Translations under genes and position numbers: made by a program
Notes under the pieces: model-generated
The model's input: only the letters and a program-made list of their open reading frames with translations
Told to the model about the DNA's origin: nothing
Database searches by the model: none
Source of the DNA: Bacteroidales bacterium
Lineage (GTDB): Bacteria; Bacteroidota; Bacteroidia; Bacteroidales; NBLH01
Assembly (NCBI GenBank): GCA_027083715.1
Contig: JALWNR010000165.1
Span: 1-6,527 of the forward strand
DNA length: 6,527 nucleotides
Direction: 5' to 3'
Shown: one piece after another, positions 1-5,838 of the stretch
How the letters are laid out: the number at the start of each line of letters is the position of its first letter
Numbering within the stretch: the first letter of the stretch is position 1

Positions 1-182
1 TCCATTTTTATTTCATCCCAAATTACCGGAATAGGTTTTTGCCTTTCAACACTCAAACCACGTTTCTTTAATTCATAATACATTATTTCTTCATACACAC
101 TTTCCAGTAAACCGGGACCTAGCTCAACATGAATAGTATAAGCTACATCAACAATTATTTTTGCAATTTCATTTTCAGTCAT
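1..182 (-). CDS. GxxExxY family protein, N-terminal part (runs off left edge)
   Basis: Sixty codons read from an ATG at 182-180 with no stop before the window edge, so the C-terminal half is missing. The protein begins MTENEIAKIIVDVAY and then has GPGLLESVYEE, which contains the family-defining G-x-x-E-x-x-Y (G24, E27, Y30). This is followed by an EL..KRG segment and RQKPIPV, as expected for the first half of this roughly 125-residue family. The family is assigned to the PD-(D/E)XK nuclease superfamily (PDDEXK_3), but the putative catalytic D...ExK residues would lie outside the window, so activity cannot be judged. The start is fixed by an in-frame TGA eight codons upstream, inside the neighbouring repeat. 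No Shine-Dalgarno motif is seen. The gene begins 20 bp from repeat copy 1 and points away from the suf genes. Family membership is well supported. The biological role of the family is not established, and a nuclease function is inference. Confidence 0.85.
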   Translation of the reverse strand, partial: MTENEIAKIIVDVAYTIHVELGPGLLESVYEEIMYYELKKRGLSVERQKPIPVIWDEIKM

Positions 183-201
183 TTGGTTGCACCATATTTT
201 T

Positions 202-339
202 CTCACGCAAAGACGCTAAGCCGCAAAGGTGGTTTTGCTTCACTCCAAGCGAAAAGTAACTTTTGCCTTTCAATATTTAAGCTATCTACCTTTTTTAAAC
301 CTTTATTTACTTTTATCTCTCTTTGCGCCTTCGCGTGAG
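202..339. repeat. GxxExxY-associated repeat, copy 1 (138 bp, inverted ends)
   Basis: The unit starts CTCACGCAAAGACGCTAAG and ends CTTTGCGCCTTCGCGTGAG. The two ends are imperfect inverted repeats of each other, built from heptamer-like CTTTGCG/CGCTAAG blocks. The interior is A/T-rich and also matches copy 2 (shared cttttgcctttc and tttaagctat segments), so the whole ~135-bp unit is homologous and not only its ends. By eye the left 70 bp of the two copies agree at about 85-90%. Open frames crossing it look like chance frames. Repeats of this CTTTGCG type are, from memory, common in environmental Bacteroidota genomes near GxxExxY genes. That association is recalled and was not checked here. Confidence 0.8.
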
Positions 340-353
340 GTATTATTTTTTTA

Positions 354-366
354 TCACGCAAAGGTT
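354..366. repeat. Short third repeat-end fragment between the two copies
   Basis: TCACGCAAAGGTT looks like a left repeat end lacking its middle heptamers. CGCAAAGGTT (357-366) matches 10 of 10 bases with 457-466 in copy 2, and TCACGCA matches the outermost bases of copy 1. It has no matching right end nearby. It could be a remnant of a decayed copy or the product of slippage between heptamers. The surrounding 340-436 is otherwise A/T-rich with no recognisable gene; a GCTTAGCG at 418-425 is inverted relative to the CGCTAAG blocks of copy 2. Confidence 0.45.
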
Positions 367-436
367 ACACGTTTTATTCTGTTTTTTAATTTTCTCAAAA
401 CGTTATTTTATTTTCATGCTTAGCGTTTTTATTTTC

Positions 437-568
437 CTCACGCTAAGACGCTAAGTCGCAAAGGTTGTTTTACTTTACTCCAAACAAGAAGTAGCTTTTG
501 CCTTTCTACTTTTAAGCTATTCTCTTTAAAACTTTTCTTAATTTAAATCTCTTTGCGCCTTTGCGTGA
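437..568. repeat. GxxExxY-associated repeat, copy 2 (132 bp, inverted ends), next to sufS
   Basis: This is the second unit in the same orientation as copy 1. It starts CTCACGCTAAGACGCTAAG and ends CTTTGCGCCTTTGCGTGA. The left end contains CGCTAAG twice in tandem (441-447 and 449-455). The right end stops 6 bp before the sufS stop codon (575-577), so a sufS transcript would read straight into it. The inverted ends could pair in RNA across a loop of about 90 nt, which might help define or protect the 3' end of the suf mRNA. That role is inference, since no classical stem plus U-run terminator is present. Confidence 0.8.
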
Positions 569-574
569 TTTATT

Positions 575-1792
575 TTACTCAAACATTTGTTTTACTTTTA
601 AAATCCCTTCTACTAATCTGTCCACATCGGCAAAGGTATTGTAAAATGCAAAACTTGCACGTACCGTACCGCTGATTTCAAAAAAATCCATCACAGGCTG
701 TGTGCAATGGCTTCCGGTGCGCACGGCAATTCCCAGTTTATCCAAAATCATTCCCGTATCGTAATGATGAATATTTTTCAGCAAAAAGGAAATGGTTGCC
801 GTTTTGTGTTTTGCCGTTCCGTAAATAGTTAAACCTTCAATAACCGATAGTTTTTCGGTAGCATATTTTAACAATTCCTGCTCGTGTGTAGCAATATTTT
901 CAATACCTACGGTATTGATATAGTCAATTGCCAAGCCTAAACCATAAGCACCCACGTAATTTACTGTTCCTGCTTCAAACTTAAAAGGTGCATCCAGATA
1001 AGTTGTTTTTTCAAGGGTTACATGATCTACCATATCACCACCGCCTTGGTAAGGAGGCATTTCGTTCAGATATTTTTCTTTGGCATACAAAACGCCAATA
1101 CCCGTTTCCGCATAAATTTTATGACCTGAAAACACAAAAAAATCACAATCCAAAGCCTGAACATCTATTTTTTGATGCTGGATGCTTTGTGCTCCGTCAA
1201 TCAGCACCGGTACATTGGATTGGTGCGCTGTTTCAATAATTTCTTTAACAGGATTAACCGTTCCTAAACTGTTTGAAACATGCGTAACGGCAAGCAGTTT
1301 TGTTTTTTCGTTGATTAAAGCGGGCAGTTTGTCTAATTCCAATTCTCCGTTTTTATCAAAAGGCAGAATACGCAACCGAGCTTTTTTGCGTTCGCAAAGC
1401 ATTTGCCACGGCACCAAATTAGAATGATGCTCCATTGCTGAAACAATAATTTCATCACCTTCACTTACATATTTTTCGCCAAACGAAAAAGCAATCAGGT
1501 TGATGCTGTCCGTTGTACCTTTGGTGAAAATAATTTCGCTTTCCTTTTCTGCATTGATAAATTTCTGCACTTTTGCGCGCGCACCCTCATATAATTTGGT
1601 CGATAAATTGCTTAAATGATGAACACCACGATGAATATTGCTGTTTGTATTACGGTAAAAGTCAGCCACAGCATCAATCAGTTGAACAGGCTTTTGGGTT
1701 GTAGCTCCGTTATCCAGATAAACGTAATCTTTCCCATTAATTTTTTGATTAAGGATTGGAAAATCCTTTCGTATTTTTTCGATGTTTAACAT
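575..1792 (-). CDS. sufS: SufS cysteine desulfurase (class V PLP aminotransferase fold)
   Basis: This is a full-length, 405-residue cytosolic PLP enzyme that removes sulfur from L-cysteine, giving alanine and an enzyme-bound persulfide for Fe-S cluster assembly. Visible features are the N-terminal YLDNGATTQKP, AMEHHSNLVPWQ with the PLP-stacking histidine (H122), LIDGAQ with the PLP-binding aspartate (D199), the Schiff-base lysine K225 in FSGHK, the catalytic cysteine C363 in RTGSHCTQPVM, and R378 in GTVRASF. The RTG-x-HC context and length mark it as group II (SufS) and not group I (IscS/NifS). The loop after K225 reads IYAETGIG where family members usually have YGPTG. It is the last gene of the cluster, 101 bp after sufD. 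Group II enzymes normally need a sulfur acceptor (SufE or SufU) and neither is in the window. No Shine-Dalgarno precedes the ATG, as usual in this phylum. Confidence 0.97.
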   Translation of the reverse strand: MLNIEKIRKDFPILNQKINGKDYVYLDNGATTQKPVQLIDAVADFYRNTNSNIHRGVHHLSNLSTKLYEGARAKVQKFINAEKESEIIFTKGTTDSINLIAFSFGEKYVSEGDEIIVSAMEHHSNLVPWQMLCERKKARLRILPFDKNGELELDKLPALINEKTKLLAVTHVSNSLGTVNPVKEIIETAHQSNVPVLIDGAQSIQHQKIDVQALDCDFFVFSGHKIYAETGIGVLYAKEKYLNEMPPYQGGGDMVDHVTLEKTTYLDAPFKFEAGTVNYVGAYGLGLAIDYINTVGIENIATHEQELLKYATEKLSVIEGLTIYGTAKHKTATISFLLKNIHHYDTGMILDKLGIAVRTGSHCTQPVMDFFEISGTVRASFAFYNTFADVDRLVEGILKVKQMFE

Positions 1793-1893
1793 AAATATTT
1801 TTTTTATCGCAAAAGTGCAAAATAAAAAATCAACTTTTAAACTCCTAAACTATGAAACCTTTCAACTTTACAAACTTTACACTTTCAACTTAA
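1793..1893 (-). other. sufD-sufS spacer with short direct repeats
   Basis: This 101-bp A/T-rich spacer lies within the operon. On the plus strand CTTTCAACTT occurs at 1859-1868 and again at 1882-1891 (period 23), and CTTTACA occurs between them at 1866-1872 and 1875-1881. On the coding strand these read as repeated AAAGTTGAAAG and TGTAAAG. A TTATTTTG sequence closer to sufS resembles the TAnnTTTG -7 box with one mismatch, but no convincing -33 element is placed correctly, so an internal promoter is only a weak possibility. No coding potential is seen. Confidence 0.5.
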
Positions 1894-3246
1894 TTAATCA
1901 CAAGCCGGACATTCGTCAATCATCAAGCATTGTGCATCTTTTTTCTCACCTTTTAAACGATTATTGATGAGTATCTGAACATAAAACTTAATGGCTTCGA
2001 TTTGAATTTTTTCAATTACATCGCTAACAAAAGCCGTGAGTAACAATGTTTCTGCCTTTCGGCGATTTATTCCGCGTGCGCGCATGTAAAACAAAGCTTC
2101 TTCATCAATTTGTCCCGTTGTACTACCGTGCGAACAAGCTACATCATCGGCATAAATTTCCAATTGCGGTTTGCTGTAAATTTTGGCATATTTTGTCAGC
2201 AAAATATTTTTATTCAGCTGATTGGCATTTGTTTTTTGTGCATCTTTATCTACTAAAACGCGTCCGTAAAATACCGCACTTGCTTTATTATCAATTACAC
2301 CTTTATAAAGCTGATTACTATTGTTATTTGGTTTTGCATGATGTACAAATACGGAATTATCAAAATGCTGCTCGCGATCGGGCATGTACAGTCCGTTCAA
2401 ATCGGTTTCGATATTGCTGCCGTTTTGCAATACTTTTAAATCATTGCGCACCAATAATCCGCAAAAAGTGGTTGTGTGCATTGAAAAGTTGCTATTGCTC
2501 TCTTGAATAACTTTTGTATAGTTAAATTGAGCTGCATCCACACCTTCGCCCTGAATAATGTTAAAATTCAAATGCGCATTGTCTTCAACAAAAATTTCGG
2601 TAGCCAAATTATTCAAAGTGTAATTTAATGACAATGAATGATAGGTGTAAACAATATGCGCGTTGCTTGATTTTCCGGCAACAATTAAATTACGGTATTG
2701 CGCAACGGTTTTTCGTGCTTGCCCATCAGAAAAATGTATAATATGAATGGGTTTGTTACTTGTAAAATTATCTGCCAGATAAATAAAACTTCCGTTTGAA
2801 GCATAAGCCGAATTCAAAGCAGTAAAAAAATTACTTGCCTGAATGCCGGATTTATCAAAATACTTATCAAACAATGCTTTATGTTTTCTTTTTGCTTCGT
2901 ACATCGGCATAACGATCAAGCCCTTTTCATCGCTTTTTATGTCTGAAAGTTCAGGCAAGAAAAAGCCGTTTACAAACACCAGACGATAAGCATCCAATCC
3001 GGGAATGGAAAACAGATTAACTTCCTCTTTACTCAAAGGGCGAAACTCAGCCGGACTGTATTTATGTTGCAATATTCTATTCAGGCTAGTGTGTCGCCAT
3101 TCTTCCAGCTTTTTATGCGGAACTTCTTTTTGTTCCAGCACTTTTAATGCGTTTTCTTTAATTTTTCCGTAAGATAAAACCTCATCATCCTCTTTTTTGA
3201 AAATATTAATGAAATCGTCTTTTGATATTTTAGTTTTTAATGCCAT
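1894..3246 (-). CDS. sufD: SufD, Fe-S cluster assembly scaffold protein
   Basis: This is a full-length, 450-residue soluble scaffold subunit that pairs with SufB and binds SufC to form the SufBC2D Fe-S assembly complex. The N-terminal helical part carries the family motif LEEWRHTSL (residues 47-55). The middle is a beta-helix-forming region (about 160-350). The C-terminal core has YADDVACSHGSTTGQIDEEALFYMRARG (from residue 365), in which H373 corresponds to the histidine (E. coli H360) at the SufB-SufD interface implicated in cluster formation. The extreme C-terminus is unusual: after LKGEKKDAQ it ends CLMIDECPACD, with cysteines C440, C446 and C449 and a CPAC (CxxC) motif. The ATG start sits directly before MALKTKISKD with no Shine-Dalgarno. 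The gene lies 102 bp after sufC and 101 bp before sufS. The assignment is secure; any function for the cysteine tail is unknown. Confidence 0.96.
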   Translation of the reverse strand: MALKTKISKDDFINIFKKEDDEVLSYGKIKENALKVLEQKEVPHKKLEEWRHTSLNRILQHKYSPAEFRPLSKEEVNLFSIPGLDAYRLVFVNGFFLPELSDIKSDEKGLIVMPMYEAKRKHKALFDKYFDKSGIQASNFFTALNSAYASNGSFIYLADNFTSNKPIHIIHFSDGQARKTVAQYRNLIVAGKSSNAHIVYTYHSLSLNYTLNNLATEIFVEDNAHLNFNIIQGEGVDAAQFNYTKVIQESNSNFSMHTTTFCGLLVRNDLKVLQNGSNIETDLNGLYMPDREQHFDNSVFVHHAKPNNNSNQLYKGVIDNKASAVFYGRVLVDKDAQKTNANQLNKNILLTKYAKIYSKPQLEIYADDVACSHGSTTGQIDEEALFYMRARGINRRKAETLLLTAFVSDVIEKIQIEAIKFYVQILINNRLKGEKKDAQCLMIDECPACD

Positions 3247-3255
3247 TTCTGTCTG

Positions 3256-3348
3256 ATTATAGATTTTAGATGATAAATTATAGATTGTTTTTTCATTACT
3301 GAAACTGCAATTTTTAATCTAACATCTATAATTTAGAATTTATAATTC
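3256..3348. repeat. Direct and inverted repeats in the sufC-sufD spacer
   Basis: TAAATTATAGAT (3274-3285) and ATCTATAATTTA (3324-3335) form a perfect 12-bp inverted repeat with a 38-base gap. ATTATAGATT occurs directly at 3256-3265 and 3277-3286 (period 21). GAATT-TAT-AATTC (3336-3348) is a further short palindrome abutting the sufC stop codon. The stems are almost purely A/T, so RNA structure would be weak. The spacer has no coding potential. It may be a decaying A/T-rich intergenic repeat or a weak processing or attenuation structure. Confidence 0.55.
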
Positions 3349-4113
3349 TTATCCTTCAACCTCTTGTTTAATCCAATCGTAGCCTTTTTCTTCCAGTTCA
3401 AAGGCAAGTTCTTTGCCTCCTGTTTTTACAATTCTACCATCGTATAATACATGTACCACATCAGGCACAATATAATCCAGCAATCGTTGATAGTGGGTAA
3501 TGACCATAAAACCGTTGTGTTCGTTGCGCAATTTGTTTACACCGTTTGCCACAATGCGCAGCGCGTCAATATCCAAACCTGAATCGGTTTCATCCAAAAT
3601 AGCCAGTTTGGGTTCGAGCATTGCCATTTGAAAAACTTCGTTTTTCTTTTTTTCACCACCCGAAAAGCCTTCGTTTACTGCGCGATTGGTTAATTTACTG
3701 TCGATTTCAACCAGTTCCTTTTTTTCTTTCATCAGTTTTAAAAACTGAGCAGGCGATAAAGGTTCCAAACCTTTGTGCTCACGATGTTGCTCAATGGCTG
3801 CTTTCATAAAATTAACAATGGAAACTCCTTTAATTTCCACCGGATACTGAAACGCAAGAAAAATTCCTTCGCGGCTGCGCTCCTCAGGATCCAGCTCCAA
3901 AAGATTTTTACCGTTAAAAGTAACTTTACCTTCGGTAATTTCGTAAATATCTCGTCCGGCAAGTACGGCAGAAAGCGTACTTTTGCCTGAGCCGTTGGGT
4001 CCCATAATGGCATGGACTTCACCTTCCTTAATTTCCAGATTAATACCTTTTAATATTTCTTTGCCTTCGATTGAGGCGTGTAAATTTTCTATTTTAATTA
4101 ATTTTTTACTCAT
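3349..4113 (-). CDS. sufC: SufC, ABC-type ATPase of the Fe-S assembly complex
   Basis: This is a full-length, 254-residue cytosolic ATPase. SufC dimerises on SufB-SufD and uses ATP hydrolysis to reshape the scaffold during cluster assembly. It belongs to the ABC superfamily but is not a transporter, and no membrane segment is seen. Motifs in order are Walker A GPNGSGKST (38-46), the Q-loop at Q89 in LAFQYPVEIKGVS, the family-typical NEGFSGGEKKKNEV with the ABC signature (150-157), Walker B LAILDETDSGLD (170-181) with catalytic E175, and the H-loop histidine H207 in VITHYQRLLDYI. The DETDSGLD and FSGGEKKK forms are diagnostic for SufC among ABC ATPases. The gene is 77 bp after sufB and 102 bp before sufD, in the same direction. 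The start is the ATG before SKKLIKIENL, with no Shine-Dalgarno. Confidence 0.98.
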   Translation of the reverse strand: MSKKLIKIENLHASIEGKEILKGINLEIKEGEVHAIMGPNGSGKSTLSAVLAGRDIYEITEGKVTFNGKNLLELDPEERSREGIFLAFQYPVEIKGVSIVNFMKAAIEQHREHKGLEPLSPAQFLKLMKEKKELVEIDSKLTNRAVNEGFSGGEKKKNEVFQMAMLEPKLAILDETDSGLDIDALRIVANGVNKLRNEHNGFMVITHYQRLLDYIVPDVVHVLYDGRIVKTGGKELAFELEEKGYDWIKQEVEG

Positions 4114-4158
4114 TTTATCTTATGTTTATAATATTCAAAATTTCTCTTATAGATGCTC

Positions 4159-4179
4159 AAAACTCCTGCCGGAGGTTTT
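4159..4179 (-). promoter_or_regulatory. G/C-rich stem-loop between sufB and sufC
   Basis: On the coding strand, 11 bases after the sufB stop codon, an AAAACCTCC arm pairs with a GGAGTTTT arm around a GGCA loop, with one bulged C. It is the only G/C-rich hairpin in an A/T-rich spacer. It resembles a weak intrinsic terminator with only four U residues. It could attenuate transcription into sufC, stabilise the sufB 3' end, or be a dispersed palindromic repeat. No experiment is implied by the sequence, so the role is open. Confidence 0.45.
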
Positions 4180-4190
4180 AAAATCACAAC

Positions 4191-5642
4191 TTATCCTACA
4201 CTTCCCTCCAAGGTTAAAGCCAACAGTTTTTGTGCCTCCACGGCAAATTCCATCGGTAATTGATTGAGTACTTCTTTGGCAAAACCGTTTACAATCAGGC
4301 TTACTGCTTGTTCAGAATCCAAGCCTCGCTGATTGCAGTAAAAAATAGCCTCTTCCGATACTTTTGAAGTAGTAGCTTCGTGCTCTACGATTGCCGTGGG
4401 ATTTTCCGATTCAATGTACGGAAATGTATGTGCACCGCATTTGTCGCCAATCAGTAAAGAATCGCACTGCGAAAAATTACGTGAATTTTCAGCTTTACCA
4501 CCTATTTTTACCAATCCGCGATAGCTGTTATTACTATGTCCCAGCGAAATACCTTTTGAAATAATAGTACTTTTGGTATTTTTACCAAGGTGTATCATTT
4601 TTGTTCCGGTATCGGCTTGCTGGTGGTTGTTGGTTACCGCTACCGAGTAAAACTCGCCTACCGAATTGTCGCCTTTCAATATAGTGCTCGGGTATTTCCA
4701 GGTTACGGCAGAGCCGGTTTCAACCTGTGTCCACGAGATTTTTGAATTATCGCCTTTACAAATTCCGCGCTTGGTAACAAAATTATACACTCCGCCTTTG
4801 CCTTCTTTATCTCCGGGGTACCAGTTTTGCACGGTCGAATATTTTACTTCGGCATCTTTCAGCGCCACAATTTCCACAACAGCGGCATGCAACTGATTTT
4901 CATCACGCTGCGGAGCGGTACATCCTTCCAGATAACTCACATACGAGCCTTCATCGGCAATAATCAGGGTACGCTCAAATTGTCCTGTATTTCCTTGATT
5001 GATACGGAAATAAGTTGATAATTCCATTGGACAGCGAACGCCTTTTGGGATGTAAGCAAAGGAACCGTCGGAGAATACTGCCGAATTAAGGGCAGCATAG
5101 TAATTATCGCCCACAGGCACTACTGATGCCAGATATTTTTCTACCAATTCGGGATATTCGCGAATGGCTTCGCTAATCGAACAGAAAATAATTCCTTTTT
5201 CTTTTAAAGTTTCCTGAAAAGTGGTGTGTACAGACACACTGTCCATAACTACATCTACGGCTACACCCGCCAAAGCCTTTTGCTCATTAAGCGGAATACC
5301 CAGTTTTTCAAAAGTTTTAATTAATTCAGGATCAACCTCATCCAAACTGTTGTATTTAGCAGTACTTTTAGGTGCCGCATAATAGCTTATTGCTTGAAAA
5401 TCAGGTTTTTCATAATCAAGCAAAGCCCAATCCGGCTCTTCCATTTCCAACCATTTCCGGTAGGCTTTCAAACGAAAATCCAACATAAATTGCGGTTCTT
5501 CTTTTTTTTCCGAAAGCCTGCGAATAATGTCTTCGTTTAAACCTTTTTCAAATACTTCGGTTTCAATATCCGTTACAAAACCGGCTTCGTACTCTTTATT
5601 GCTATATTCGTTTAATATTTTATCATCATCATTTTTTGCCAT
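4191..5642 (-). CDS. sufB: SufB, Fe-S cluster assembly scaffold protein
   Basis: This is a full-length, 483-residue cytosolic scaffold of the SufBC2D complex, on which Fe-S clusters are assembled from SufS-derived sulfur and iron. The N-terminal helical region carries [21 protein letters not shown] (residues 52-72). The central beta-helix region includes [18 protein letters not shown] (198-215), [21 protein letters not shown] (238-258, with C241) and VQNWYPGD. The C-terminal core has [17 protein letters not shown], where C402 corresponds to E. coli C405, and [12 protein letters not shown], where E431 corresponds to E. coli E434; both are implicated in nascent cluster binding. Alignment positions were judged by eye. 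It is the first gene of the operon, with sufC 77 bp downstream. The chosen ATG begins [10 protein letters not shown]. Another ATG lies 5 bases upstream in a different frame and opens only an 11-codon frame. Confidence 0.98.
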   Translation of the reverse strand: MAKNDDDKILNEYSNKEYEAGFVTDIETEVFEKGLNEDIIRRLSEKKEEPQFMLDFRLKAYRKWLEMEEPDWALLDYEKPDFQAISYYAAPKSTAKYNSLDEVDPELIKTFEKLGIPLNEQKALAGVAVDVVMDSVSVHTTFQETLKEKGIIFCSISEAIREYPELVEKYLASVVPVGDNYYAALNSAVFSDGSFAYIPKGVRCPMELSTYFRINQGNTGQFERTLIIADEGSYVSYLEGCTAPQRDENQLHAAVVEIVALKDAEVKYSTVQNWYPGDKEGKGGVYNFVTKRGICKGDNSKISWTQVETGSAVTWKYPSTILKGDNSVGEFYSVAVTNNHQQADTGTKMIHLGKNTKSTIISKGISLGHSNNSYRGLVKIGGKAENSRNFSQCDSLLIGDKCGAHTFPYIESENPTAIVEHEATTSKVSEEAIFYCNQRGLDSEQAVSLIVNGFAKEVLNQLPMEFAVEAQKLLALTLEGSVG

Positions 5643-5658
5643 AACATTCGCTTATTTT

Positions 5659-5691
5659 TATCAGACAAATGCCTTTTATCTGATATTCAGA
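5659..5691. promoter_or_regulatory. TCAGA half-site cluster / inverted repeats in the sufB leader
   Basis: TATCAGA (5659-5665) and TCTGATA (5679-5685) form a perfect 7-bp inverted repeat with a 13-base gap. The second arm also pairs with a third half-site: TCTGA (5679-5683), TAT, TCAGA (5687-5691). The cluster lies 17-49 bp before the sufB ATG, downstream of the putative -7 box, so it should be transcribed. It could be an operator for a repressor or two mutually exclusive small hairpins in the leader RNA. No known Suf regulator motif (IscR or SufR) was recognised. Functional status is inference. Confidence 0.4.
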
Positions 5692-5724
5692 AATATACTA
5701 TTTAAAATCATTCTAAATAAAGTG

Positions 5725-5732
5725 CAAAGATA
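5725..5732 (-). promoter_or_regulatory. Putative Bacteroidota -7 box for the suf operon
   Basis: On the minus strand this reads TATCTTTG, an exact match to the phylum's TAnnTTTG -7 consensus, and it is followed by CA. It would place the transcription start near 5718, giving a leader of about 75 nt before the sufB ATG. No clear TTTG -33 element is seen at the expected 17-23 bp upstream, so the call rests on the -7 box and its position. Confidence 0.55.
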
Positions 5733-5838
5733 AAAAAATATTTGATTGGAATTTATGATTTTTGCTTTATTTTCTGAAATATTAGTTTCAAATTCTTAAA
5801 TTTACCAAAAATTAATTCGGTAACTTAAATTTTTAATT

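Noticed and set aside
129..423. Two overlapping plus-strand open frames (69 and 64 codons) across repeat copy 1 and the GxxExxY start
   Set aside because: They overlap the better supported GxxExxY gene or the repeat, are low-complexity F/L/S-rich translations of A/T-rich DNA, and show no recognisable family.
202..568. CRISPR array
   Set aside because: There are only two units of about 135 bp with related interiors. There are no short identical repeats separated by unique spacers of constant length.
2046..2510. 154-codon plus-strand open frame opposite sufD
   Set aside because: It is fully antisense to a well supported sufD, and its Y/C/H/R-rich composition is that of a shadow frame. No promoter or family motif is seen.
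3804..4022. 72-codon minus-strand frame inside sufC
   Set aside because: It is an alternative frame within the intact SufC coding region, with no independent evidence.
5612..5647. 11-codon frame ([11 protein letters not shown]) starting 5 bases upstream of and overlapping the sufB start
   Set aside because: It could in principle be a leader peptide, but it has no ribosome-binding signal and no regulatory codon run, and is easily a chance frame in A/T-rich DNA.
5761..5838. Possible promoter for the S9 peptidase gene (TAAATTTA at 5797-5804)
   Set aside because: It matches the TAnnTTTG consensus only up to its last base, and no TTTG -33 element is placed correctly. In such A/T-rich sequence the match is not convincing.
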